From positions 1 through 64,000 of the forward strand of contig MCFL01000008.1 of the NCBI GenBank assembly GCA_002102555.1: 64,000 nucleotides of DNA, read 5' to 3'. This DNA is from Catenaria anguillulae PL171 (Eukaryota; Blastocladiomycota; Blastocladiomycetes; Blastocladiales; Catenariaceae). The notes beneath the pieces were generated by a model, which was not told where the DNA came from, ran no database searches, and worked only from the letters and a program-made list of their open reading frames with translations. Made by a program: the position numbers and the translations under genes. Position 1 is the first letter of the stretch. Each line of letters opens with the position of its first letter. Below, in pieces: positions 9,940 through 19,976 of this stretch.

Positions 9940-12900
9940 ATGCCCTGCGATGAATCAGACTACACTGACAAGCCAGACGACACCACAGATGGTGCTCGCA
10001 TTGACAACCGGAAACGCACCGCCCAGGAAGCCCCTGACGCAGTGACCGACGAGTTGAGTAAGGGGATTGCCGAGATCCGGGCGAAACGCTCGCGTCTCAA
10101 CGAACAGCACCAGGCGCTTCAATCAGGTCACGCCGCCCTCGACAAGGCCACCCATGCGCGCCTCATGCGCGAGTTTGCGGCCGAACGCGCGGCCCTGCTT
10201 GCGGAGGGGGAGGAATTCCTCACCGCCCTCACGCATGCGCCTGCCCCGGCCCCAGCGGGTGACCCCCAAACCACGCTCGACCAGCGCGCGGTTGGCCCGA
10301 CGACTGGCGGGACCCGTGCAGCCCCTGGCGCTGCCCCCGATGGTGTCGGCATGGGTACCGCTGGGCTTGCCCTTGATGACCCGCTGCTCGAGGCCTCGAT
10401 CCAGCGCACTCGCTTCATGCAAGTATTCCAGCAGACCGTCCCGAGTATCTCTGACGTGCGCGGCATGATGTTTGACGGATCAACATGTCCAAGGTTGACA
10501 CCGTCCAATTCTATGCCTGGTTCGATAAGTTCGAGAAGACCCTGAAAAAGTACCGCGTGCACGGCGTCATCAAGATGTCGCTGCGGGAATGGGGCACATT
10601 CATTTTTGGTGCCGCCGCCAACGACAACGTCACCGACTCCATCAACATCGCTGACGCAATCCGGGCCGCTGTAAAGGGCATGGACCTCATTGCCATCCCG
10701 AACGAAACAGCCTGAGACCTGGTGGATTGCCTGATGTAAGCACCGAGTGTCTGCTCTACATCTGCTCGCCACTCGACCGAGGACGGGCTCCGTCGCATTG
10801 ACGCAGGTCGATTCAGCACGTCGCTAGTGTTCACCAACCACGTTCAGCTGGTGCTCACGGCAATCCAGTGATGGACAAGTGGGTGGGCGAGCCCCTTGGT
10901 CCAGGCCTCCTCACATTGCTCGAGCAAGGCATGTACCACGCGCTTCGCCAGGCTCTGTTCAACCAGTTTGTGGCTGCAATCAAGGCCCACAAGCAACGCA
11001 ACAAGCCCGTGCACGTCTGGTCGGTCACAAAGCTCTTCAACGAGGCGTTGGAGGGCGAATATTTTCAGAACGTGAGCGGGATACCGTGTGGCACGACTTG
11101 TTTGCTGCCCCTCAGCGCCCGGCGGGGCCCGGCGCAGCCCACGCCAAGGATGTCCGTCTGCCCGCGGCCGGCGCAGCCGGTGCGGCCGGCCCCAGGGCGG
11201 GTGCGGCCTCGATCCAGCCCCTGCTGACGCACGCCCAAAAGAACCTGTACTTCCGGGACCGTTGCTGGACCTGCTGGACGCGTGGCTGCAAGAACTCTCG
11301 TGGGCCAGGTGGCCGTTCCTGCATCTTCGCAGCGCAGCACAAGAAATAGATGTGCAACAAATGTGGCTGGCGCGGCCACATTGCGGAGTCCTGCGATATG
11401 ACCGCCAAGTATTACTTGCCCGCGTTTGCGGCCACTCTCGCCATGGATGCCAATGGCGACTTGGGTACCTCGGAGCGTGGCCCGCGCCAATTGCGCACCC
11501 GCGACGCGGCCATTGTGATTAGGGAGGAGCAGCAGCAGGTACACGATACCCCGCGCCCTGCAGAGCCTGTCGAATGGCATTGATGGCGGCGCAAACCGGC
11601 ATATGACCCCGTACATTAGTGACTTCTCAAGCATTCACCGCATCCGGACCCCGCTTCATGTCACAGTCGCTGACAACACCAAGATTACAGCTACACATGT
11701 TGGTGACATCCACGTTACTGTCCAAGGTTTCTCGCCCTCGATCACCCTTGCCGGTGCACTCCTTGTGCCCGATCTGTCCACCCGCCTTGTCTCTCCGACG
11801 CTTTTATCTGCAGCGGATCACTGCATTCAATTCTCCAAATTCATGGGCATGCAGTACATTGTTCTTCATACACCATCTTGCTCACAACTGGACTCTGTGC
11901 ATGGAACTTGCTCTTGTGATGAGCTGAGGTTACCCTGGTTTCCACTTGCCACCTGCAACAGGCTCTCATTCCTGGAAACAACCATTACACCGACACTTGG
12001 CGTCTCGAGGGATGCCCCTGTGTCGCCGTTGGAGCCAGTCTCTCGTTTGGTTGTTGTTGAGGAGCCGAACATTGGCGTCTACGCAGGTGGTCTTCCCGAT
12101 GTGGCCACATGGGGACTCTACGGGCTGGGCTCAGATGACCCCATCTTGAGCGCATGGATCCCTGACCTTGGCCGTGAGTATATATTCTGTTCGAGCAACG
12201 CCACTGAGGCAGATTTGGAACAGCTGGGCGCCAAGTTTGGCGTGCCGTTTGACCCGGCATTCCCGGTTGCATTCACTACGGTCGCTCCGACCCCACCCGC
12301 AGACCCCAGCGAGCTTGTCCCCGCGGTGGATCGCCTCCAGCACCTGCACGTTGTCTACAACCACATTGCGGGCGACTCTTGGCACCTCGTTTGTGAGTCG
12401 ATGGGCCTTTGAGCTCGCCCGGTAGCCTGCCACTCATGCGCCCTGGCCAAAGCGACCCAGCGGCGCACTGTCCCGCTGTCTCAGTTCCCGCGTGCGACCG
12501 CCCTGTTACAACGACTCTTCATGGACCTCAACATCATTGACCGCCAGGGGCATGGCGGCGCGCGGCACCTGCTTGTCATCATGGACGACTTCTTGGACAT
12601 GTGTGCGGTGATCCCAATCTATGACAAATCAGACTCGGTGTTTCATTTGTTCACGCACCTCGTCACGCTCTGGGAGCGCCGCATGTCTTGCCGCCTCGCT
12701 GCAGTTCAGCATGACCGTGGAACCGAGTTTCTGAATGCGCGATTTGACAACTGGCTGCACCACCGTGGTGTTGAGCAGTACCCGTCTCTTGCTGGCAACC
12801 ACCAGGCAAATGCCGGATTGAGCGTCTCAACAGGTACATCAACGAGCGGATCCGCGTTTACCTCATGCACCTAGATGGAGTCGTACCCGCTGATGAGGCT

Positions 12901-15382
12901 GCCGGGCTGTGGCCGCTTGCCGCCCAACTAGCTGGCGTGGTACGCAACCACACGCCGCTCAAGCGTTTGGATGACCTCACACCGTTTCAGGCATTCTTCA
13001 AGTCTGATTTCGTGCCCAGACTGCACGCGTTTGGCTCAGCAGCCTATCAACCTCCAAATCCATTATCCCCCTTTCCCTTCCTTGTTGGGCATTCAGATCT
13101 GATACGTTTGTATAAATACATGCAGCGTGGTTAACAAAAAAAAAACCTCCAAATCCGGACTTACCCGCATTCAAGCTATGCCCAACAGCCCAACGGCGGG
13201 TGTTTGTTGGGTACCATGACAGCGACTGTGCCATGCTCCTCCTGCTTGATCCACACTCTGGCATTGTTCACGAATCAACCACTGCCAAGTTCCTTGAGTC
13301 TGATATTGTCCGAGCAGCCATACGCGGGCCATCTGCCGAGTTTTTGGAAGAGTTGCCCGAGGCATTCTTGCCCTTCACGACCCAACCGACCGCGACTATG
13401 CGCCTGATGGCGATGCAGCAACCACTGATGACAGCTCCGATGACGATGTCCCGCCACCGACACCTACGCACGCAGGCCGCGCGGGGCCCGACGTGCTACC
13501 ACCGCTGCGCCGGCTCGCTTGACCCCCGCTGGACGTGCACCTGGCGTCCGCCAGGGCTCGCCGTCGCCCCGCCGTGCTGAGTCCCCACCACGCGCGGAGC
13601 TTACTGAGCCAGTGCGTCCGAGGGTTGTGCCACCGCGCCCGACGCTGCGCCCCTATGTTGAGATTACACTGCGTCAACCCAGTGTGGGGGAGGGTGGTGC
13701 TCAGCGAGCCGTAGGTGCTTTTCACAACGCTGGGCCAATCACAGCGTCACTCGCCATTCACACTGACAAAGATGGTGTGGTCAACCGTGATGCACGCCGC
13801 CACCTTGCTCGAGCAATGGCAAAACTTATCAACTCGATGGATCTTGACATCCCGAAGATGCGTGCGGCCGATGTCCAAGTACCAAAATCACACAAACAGG
13901 CCAAAGAAGATCAACATGCCGACCACTGGCAAAGAGCGGAGCTTGTCGAACTTGCCGCGCTTGAGGCGAACGGCACGTTTGAGGTTATCAAGATTCGGCA
14001 TGGCCAGCGCCCAATTGGCTGCAAGTGGGTCTATGATGCGAAAAGCGACCCGGATGGTAACTTGACCAAGTTCAAAGCCCGACTAGTCGCCCGTGGAGAC
14101 CAGCAATCCGCCCACGGCCTCGAAACCTACTCTGGCATGCCAACCACTGCCGCAGTCCGCATTGTTGTTGCCCTTGCCGCTGCCCATGGATGGGTGATTT
14201 TCGCAATGGACGTATCAAACGCATACCTCCACGCCAAACTCAAGGTTCCAATGCTCATGTGGGCACCACCAGGGTACCCAATTGAAAAGGACGAGGTGCT
14301 CTTGCTCATCAAGTCTCTCTATGGGCTGAAAGAGGCAGGACGCCATTGGGCCGAGTATTTGCGTGATGTCTCATTTGCCTTCGGCTTTGTACCTTGCAAG
14401 AACGAAGACTGCATCATGGTGAAACGAGCGGACCGCAGCAACCAAGTCCTCATCGTCATTGTCATTTACGTGGATGATCTCCTCATCACTGGGCCGTCGC
14501 TGCCGCAGATCGAGCTTGTCAAGACGCAGCTTCTCACGCACAAGCTGAACGACAAACCCGCACTCAACATCAAGGACTTGGGTGTCGCCGAGGGCCAAGA
14601 CCCACGCTCAGGACCAACCAGCCCGCGACCATGTCGTCAAGGCTGAGGACTCCCCGGCACCACTTGCAGCAGACAAGATCAAGGAATACCAGTATCTGTT
14701 GGGCATGCTGCTCTTTGTCGCAACAGGCACGCGCCCAGACATCTCATTTGCCGTTCACTCTGCTGCTCGCCACGCAAAGCACCCAAGCATGCGCAACTTT
14801 GCCGACCTGCTCAACATCGTTGGTTACCTAAAGAAGCACCGCGACTATGGTATTTGGTACCCAAAGCTCAGCGACGGTGCCTCATTTTGGAGCACAGTTT
14901 CTGGCTACTGTGACTCGTCGTACGCAGACGACTCAGCGACGCAGCGCTCAACATCAGGTTTCTGCTTCGGCATTGGTGGTGGCCCTGTGACATGGTCCAG
15001 CCGCCGACAACCATGGGTTGCAACGTCAACAGCAGAGGCGGAAGTCAACGCAGTGACCGAAGCAGTACGACACGGGACGTGGATCACACAGTTGATTGCA
15101 GAATTGATTGATGAGACGCGCACCAACAAGATCAAGATCAATTGCGACAACAAGGCGGCCATTGCATTGGCGAATGGTGAGGGACTACGCCGGTCAATTC
15201 GGCATGTGGCTGTGCGGCTGGCGTTCTTGAGGGAGAACCAGCGACGGGAGTTTGTGCACCTCGTGTTTATTGCTGGGATCCGTAACATTGCGGACGGGTT
15301 CACAAAGCTGTTGGGGAGACGGTTGTTTGAGCAGTTCAGGGCGTGGTTGGGAATGCGTCCATGCCCACGGGAGGAAGAGTAA
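9940..15382 (+). mobile_element. gag-pol region of copia B (fossil)
   Basis: Parts in order: Gag-like helical region 9940-11080; zinc knuckle near 11353 (CNKCGWRGHIAESC); protease-like region about 11600-11900; GAG-pre-integrase and integrase core about 12300-13020; reverse transcriptase about 13900-14600 with the YVDDLLITG active-site motif near 14470; RNase H to 15382 with ATSTAEAE and NCDNKAA motifs. Broken in many places. Codon content and order are typical of Ty1/copia. Confidence 0.85.
13062..13143 (+). mobile_element. 82-bp LINE 3' tail inserted in copia B
   Basis: Flanked by a perfect 13-bp duplication AACCTCCAAATCC (13049-13061 and 13144-13156). It ends ATACATGCAGCGTGGTTAAC plus poly-A and matches the tail of the minus-strand insert at 60108-60372. 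This is an extreme 5'-truncated retroposition. Confidence 0.85.
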
Positions 15383-15492
15383 GTGCAGGAACGGAGTTGC
15401 TCAGTTATGGTGTGTGGATGCAAGTACTGTGGAGTATACATGCGTTCAAGCAATGTATCAGCAATCACATGAGACTACCGCCTGTGGGGGAG

Positions 15493-15524
15493 TGTTGGAA
15501 TGTGGCGCCTAGTGCATATATTGT
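15493..15524 (+). repeat. remnant of the right LTR of copia B
   Basis: Starts TGTTGGAATGTGGCGCC after a purine tract and matches the left LTR through GTGCATATAT, after which the sequence is unrelated. Confidence 0.65.
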
Positions 15525-15716
15525 TCATTTGAACGAAAATGCAACACCCCCTCCAAATCAGTATGAACTGACGCGTTTCCATTAGATTCTGAACAATTTC
15601 CATTGGATTCCATCACAGAACGCTGAAGAACCACCAATCCCACCAAGACGTTTGTGTGTAAAACTTGCTGAAGTGTAAAGGTTGGCCTTGACTGGCGCTA
15701 AAGATGAAATGAGAAG

Positions 15717-15724
15717 TATAAAAA
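15717..15724 (+). promoter_or_regulatory. TATA box
   Basis: TATAAAAA about 70 bases upstream of a candidate start codon at 15789. Together they suggest a normal RNA polymerase II gene starting here. Confidence 0.45.
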
Positions 15725-15788
15725 AGCTCCCTTGATGCCCACCCTTCTGCCATGGATTATCAACTCGTGGCAGCCCATCATTGCCCTA

Positions 15789-16354
15789 ATGCTCCTCAGA
15801 CTGCCCCTGCTCTTTTCTTTATACCTACATTTGGCCTTCACCATCGTTGTCATGGCTTGCACTCCGGCTTCGGCTTCGGCATCCTCCCGTCGTGGCCCGC
15901 CACCCACCACCCCCGTCCCTGGTCCCTCAAGCCGTTCGTCTCCCAGCGCTTCCTGCGATGCCACAGAGGACCAACAAGACCGTGATGGGCCGTCGGACGA
16001 CGACACGGACAGTGACGGGTCCACTGATCTGTCCGCCACCACAGCTTCCTTCACTGACCTCCAACCCGTGAAGATCAAGTTCGTTGCCACTTTGAAGAAA
16101 TACGTTGGAGACCGCTTGGCCACTCCCCTGCCCAACTCCTACTGCGAATCACCAAACCCTGAGGCCGTTGCGCAGTTTGCCTGGAACATGTATAACCGGC
16201 ATATCAAGGCTCTTGCTGCCAAGGATGACGAGGGAAACTGGACCCTCGATGAAACCAAGCCAAACCGTGACTGGGACAACAACATCGATGACTACATCCA
16301 CGTTTACCTTGGCAACCGCAAGCATGTGTTTGCTCGCGAGGCCAGCCGCAGAAC
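15789..16354 (+). pseudogene. 5' part of an unrecognised gene, cut by a retroposon
   Basis: The frame is open from 15732. The ATG at 15789 gives a hydrophobic first 20 residues (LLRLPLLFSLYLHLAFTIVV) that would suit a signal peptide. Starting at 15852 would omit it. A Ser/Pro-rich and then Asp/Ser-rich acidic stretch follows, and then a folded-looking part (KIKFVATLKKYVGDRLATPL ... QFAWNMYNRHIKAL ... DDYIHVYLGNRKHVFA). Homology to the gag-only retroposon begins abruptly at 16355, so the 3' half of the gene is lost or displaced. It could be a host gene or an accessory gene of another transposon. Confidence 0.45.
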
Positions 16355-17748
16355 AGGTAGGCGTGGGCGGGGCCAATGCCCCATTCCGTCCATCAAGAGC
16401 CGGCCCTGGCCCACCTCCAACGCACATACAAGGTCTCTACCATTGTCAACGAGCGCTCTGTCAACGGCACTCGGTTCTACAAGGTCGCATTCGCGGCACA
16501 AGAAGACTTGGCTTCTGCCATCCAAAAGTCGCCAACCTTTTTCCGTGGCCAATTTGTGCGCGTCCTCAATGACCTGCAAGTTTGGCTCAACGATCGGAGC
16601 ACCGCTGACAAGAACGTACAAGTGCTTTGCAACTACAAGTCTGTGCGCCACCTGCCTGTCCTCCTTGCCAAGGGCCATGTGCTCTTGGTTGACAACTGCC
16701 GTGCCCGAACTTTCTCGCGAGTGCTTTGGCACTACGAGACTCAACAGGACGCCGTGGACGCTGTTTCGCTTGCCAAGCTTGCTGTCAATGGCCATGATTT
16801 GCTCTTCTTTGCGGGTTCCGCCAGGCTCTGCTACTCTTGTGGTGAGTCTGGACATGTCAAGTTGGCCTGCCCGTCCAGGCCAATCGCCAGGTCGCCCTCC
16901 GCTGGTCCCGCACCGATTTTTGCCCCGGTGACAAGTGCCGGCGGCATCAGTTATACTGAAGCCGCCAAGCAGGCCATCAACAAGGTGAATCTGGTGGATA
17001 AAGTCTTGCGCTCGCAGGTGGCAGATCTTGCTGGCCAGATGTTGGCCATGCAGGAGACGCTCAACAAGTATTGCGCCCAGCAGGATGTGCTTCTCTCGGC
17101 CATCAAGCTGGAGCAAGACAAGATGCGCGGGGATTTGTCTGCAGCCATTGAGAAGGTTGAGAAGGCTGAGAAACGTTTGGAGTCCCTTGCCAGCTCGGTG
17201 CAGGGGCTCTTGACGGACTTTGAGGCCCTCAGCACCAAGTTTGAGCTCATGTCCGAGGCCATCAAGCCCGAGTTGGAGACGACAAAGGCGGAGGTGGCAG
17301 ATTTGAAGGCCCACCGGGCCAGGACCTCTGAGCGGTATATGCGGGTCAACCGCGACCTTGCCATTGTTGAGGCAGATCTGGCAGTAGTACTGGACGAGCT
17401 TTGGCAGTCCAAAGACTTTGCAGCCGCTTTGACAGCTGCGCAAGAGTCAAGTTGGGCCCACAAGGCAAAGAACAAGGGTATGCTGAGCCCAGTGGAAGAC
17501 TGAAGGATCTTTTCCTTGTTGTATTGTTGTTGCTCCTCCCCGCCTGCCCCTCACTTTCCTTCCCCGCCTTGTTCCCATGGTCGCTCGCGGCCCCTACTGC
17601 CACTTGCCTGCCTCTTGCTTGCTTGTGATGCTCATTTTGCAGCAGTTGTGTTCTGGTCTCTTCCTTCCTGCTTCCTCCTTTTTGAAGTTTGTGAGTTGGT
17701 TGTAGCCCATAATACATGCAGTAGTGTAGCAAAAAAAAAAGAAAAAAA
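16355..17748 (+). mobile_element. gag-only non-LTR retroposon, 5'-truncated
   Basis: One long ORF is followed by a 230-base C/T-rich 3' UTR and poly-A (17731-17748). The 3' end reads AATACATGCAGTAGTGTAGC before the A-run. Compared with the copies at 50965 and 52881 it lacks the 5' UTR and the first 18 or so codons. There is no ORF2. Confidence 0.8.
16376..17503 (+). CDS. ORF1/Gag-like RNA-binding protein of gag-only retroposon
   Basis: This 375-residue frame begins at the first ATG left after 5' truncation; homologous sequence continues upstream to 16357. Residues 1-150 are an RRM-like region (AFAAQEDLASAIQKSPTFFRG). A CCHC zinc knuckle follows (CYSCGESGHVKLAC near 16830), then a Pro/Ser linker. 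A long coiled coil covers roughly residues 210-340 (heptad-rich, e.g. IEKVEKAEKRLESLASSVQG). It ends MLSPVED. The product is expected to coat its own RNA and form trimers or larger complexes, as LINE ORF1 proteins do. The frame is intact apart from the missing start. Confidence 0.75.
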   Translation: MPHSVHQEPALAHLQRTYKVSTIVNERSVNGTRFYKVAFAAQEDLASAIQKSPTFFRGQFVRVLNDLQVWLNDRSTADKNVQVLCNYKSVRHLPVLLAKGHVLLVDNCRARTFSRVLWHYETQQDAVDAVSLAKLAVNGHDLLFFAGSARLCYSCGESGHVKLACPSRPIARSPSAGPAPIFAPVTSAGGISYTEAAKQAINKVNLVDKVLRSQVADLAGQMLAMQETLNKYCAQQDVLLSAIKLEQDKMRGDLSAAIEKVEKAEKRLESLASSVQGLLTDFEALSTKFELMSEAIKPELETTKAEVADLKAHRARTSERYMRVNRDLAIVEADLAVVLDELWQSKDFAAALTAAQESSWAHKAKNKGMLSPVED

Positions 17749-18070
17749 TAGTGGCAACACTCCCGCCTTGCAAGGCGAAGGTTGTGGGTTCGAACCCCAC
17801 CCAAGTTATCTGGTGCACATGTGGTTGCTTGGTCTCTGCTCCACATTGCCTCCTTCTGCCCCTGGCCTCCTGGCCCCTGCACCTGCATTGCTTGCATTCT
17901 TGCTTTGCCCACCCTCTGTTGGTGGTTGTACAAGACCGGAATCAAGCCAAAGGTCCAAGGCCCCAAGCAAGTACCCAAGTGCCAAGTCCAAGGAGTTGTG
18001 TGTTTGTGTGTATGAGCTTGTGTCTTTGTGTATCAATGGTTAGATCTCCCTCAGTACATAGGCTGCTTGT

Positions 18071-18110
<40 letters not shown>
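17749..18110 (+). mobile_element. tRNA-derived SINE (family 1), 5' tip missing
   Basis: Begins TAGTGGCAACACTCCC directly after the poly-A of the preceding retroposon. It has a B-box (GGTTCGAACCCC), a body shared with 25835-26195, and about 35 A residues at the end. The first 14 or so bases of the SINE, including part of the A-box, are absent, so a truncated or chained retroposition is likely. Confidence 0.85.
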
Positions 18111-18112
<2 letters not shown>

Positions 18113-18230
18113 GCACAACCATTCTCCTCCAGCACAGCAGTCTCAAGCGCGATAGGCATAGCTCAAAATCTATGTAAAGCACCTCAAGCAAAGTCCTCAA
18201 CACCTAGCCTTCCAACGAATTCCGACAAAC

Positions 18231-19976
18231 ATGGCCACGCCTGCCGAGCCCCCCGCCATGGGTGGCCCGGCCGCCCCAGGTCGCGCCCCACCCGAACTGA
18301 TCGACGCCGAGATGCGAGACAACGGTGGGTCGGCGCCCAAAGCCCCCAAGGCTGCGAATGACGGCTTCACCCTTGTCACCCGTCGCACCATCCGCTGCCC
18401 GGCACTCCGTCCCGGCCCAGACAACGGGCGAGTCATCTTGGGCAACAATGAAAACGACAAGTACCTGGTCAAAGTCCCCAAGCACAAGATCGTCAATGGG
18501 GCCACCGGGATTGTCATGAAGATGTTGGCCGACGCCATGGACATGCAGCGGATCCCATACCGCGACCTCAGGAAGTGCCCTGGCCAGATTGGCGACTCTG
18601 CCAAGTTTATGTTCTCTCTCGCCGTCACGCCGCCGGACACCATCGAAGTCAAGGGCCTCGGCACGATGCGTATTGAGAAGCACGGATGGGACGAAGTGGA
18701 TGGCGAGAAGCGCCAGTTTGTTGGATTTGCTGGGCCGCTGAGCAGGGGCGCCAGTTTGGGCGAGGTGAGAGAGTTTTTGTCAAAGCAGTGGGGCGAGCTG
18801 CAGGTCGAAGGTTCTATTGATATCCTCGGATCTAAATTTACAAAGGTCCGATTCCCGTCCAAAACAGCCATGGAAGCGGCAGGCAATGATGCGCCGCTGT
18901 TTTTCCGCCGTCAGTACACATCGCTCTACGCCTCGCTTGAAGACTTTAGAGCCAAGGTAAAGGACAAGGATTTGACGCTACAAGTGGTCGTTCACAAGGA
19001 TGCGGTCAACCAGATCGCCTTCATTGAATTTGACGGATTGGGTGGCGGTCGTGCCATCGCAGTCGACAACAACCGCCTCCGTGAATTTTCGATTGTGTTG
19101 TGGCAGGCGGGCAACAAAGAGGTCCGCGAGGCCATGCTCCAGGATGGAGGACGTCTCGTCATCAACGGTGCACGAGCCCAGGTTTACCCGGCCGGTATCA
19201 AGCTCTGCTTCTCATGTGGTGAACCTGACCACATTCAAACCCAGTGTGCGGCGAGGAAGGAGTGGAAGGAGAGACAAGAGGCGCAGAAACAGCAAGCTGC
19301 ACAAAGACAGGGCGCAAGCCCTGACAGAGCGCGGGTGGTCAACGGCCAATCATACGCTTCTGCAGCTGGTGGCAGGTCGACAGGTCGTGATGCTGCTGGA
19401 CAGGAGGAGGATCGCCGTGTGGCCGAGTTGGAGGCCGAGAACGCCGCGCTCAGGAAAGAGAACGAGCAGCTCAAGTCTACTGTTGGCAGATTGGAAGCGA
19501 CGGTGGAAGGTTTGAAGGGCAGCGAGCGCCGGGTCGATGCGCAGATGCAAGAGCAAAACCAGCTTATTGGATCGCTTTTGTCGGTGGTCGAATCGCTGGC
19601 CAAGGGCGACAATGGCGCGGCCATGGAGGCGGCAGTCGCTATTCGGAAGAACATGGAGGCAACTACACAAGGCCAAGAGGACGGAGGAGACGAGATGGAG
19701 GTCGATCAAGAACCGGTGGCCAGGCGGCGACCACAAACCCGGCCGCACGAGGACGTTTCACAGTCACCAACGGATCGAGGCAGGAACAAGCGTCAGAAGA
19801 CGATCGACACAACGGACGACAAGCAAGCCGGGACGAGCAAGGTTGACAGGGAAAGAACACCCATGCCATCAACGGACTCTGCAAGAGCCCACCGCCCGCT
19901 GACAGCCGGTCAGTCTGAGCCAAGCACGGACAGTCGCACACAAAACGCAGGAACTGACAGCCCCAACCCACAATGA
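18231..19976 (+). CDS. LINE ORF1 protein, 581 aa, zinc knuckle and coiled coil
   Basis: Start at 18231 in a good context (AACATGGCC) after a short 5' UTR. Residues 60-310 form a folded region with two RRM-like halves. A CCHC knuckle lies at about residues 324-337 (CFSCGEPDHIQTQC). A strong coiled coil covers about 385-450 (RRVAELEAENAALRKENEQL). A charged, low-complexity tail follows, with a nuclear-localisation-like RGRNKRQK. The stop codon overlaps two ATGs (AATGATG). It packages LINE RNA for retrotransposition. The frame is complete, unlike ORF2 downstream. Confidence 0.85.
   Translation: MATPAEPPAMGGPAAPGRAPPELIDAEMRDNGGSAPKAPKAANDGFTLVTRRTIRCPALRPGPDNGRVILGNNENDKYLVKVPKHKIVNGATGIVMKMLADAMDMQRIPYRDLRKCPGQIGDSAKFMFSLAVTPPDTIEVKGLGTMRIEKHGWDEVDGEKRQFVGFAGPLSRGASLGEVREFLSKQWGELQVEGSIDILGSKFTKVRFPSKTAMEAAGNDAPLFFRRQYTSLYASLEDFRAKVKDKDLTLQVVVHKDAVNQIAFIEFDGLGGGRAIAVDNNRLREFSIVLWQAGNKEVREAMLQDGGRLVINGARAQVYPAGIKLCFSCGEPDHIQTQCAARKEWKERQEAQKQQAAQRQGASPDRARVVNGQSYASAAGGRSTGRDAAGQEEDRRVAELEAENAALRKENEQLKSTVGRLEATVEGLKGSERRVDAQMQEQNQLIGSLLSVVESLAKGDNGAAMEAAVAIRKNMEATTQGQEDGGDEMEVDQEPVARRRPQTRPHEDVSQSPTDRGRNKRQKTIDTTDDKQAGTSKVDRERTPMPSTDSARAHRPLTAGQSEPSTDSRTQNAGTDSPNPQ

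Larger units (their letters stand above)
8326..15524 (+). mobile_element. Ty1/copia LTR retrotransposon 'B', old and broken
   Basis: The left LTR begins TGTTGGATTCC at 8326, and the right LTR begins TGTTGGAATG at 15493 directly after a purine tract (GTGGGGGAG). Only the first 30 or so bases of the right LTR survive. Internal order is copia-type: leader ORF, Gag, zinc knuckle, protease, integrase, reverse transcriptase, RNase H. It is broken in many places (on the order of ten) and also carries a small LINE-tail insertion. LTR divergence cannot be measured because the right LTR is mostly gone; the number of breaks says old. Confidence 0.85.

Noticed and set aside
16345-16365. Splice donor (CAG|GTAGGC) joining the 15789 gene to the gag-only ORF as a fusion
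   Set aside because: The site coincides with the start of retroposon homology, no acceptor is evident, and the frames do not agree.
16345-18125. Gag-only element and SINE retroposed together as one chimeric RNA, with CCGCAGAAC and CCGCACAAC as duplication
   Set aside because: Only 8 of 9 bases match, and the right copy is inside the start of the LINE 5' UTR. Chance similarity cannot be excluded.
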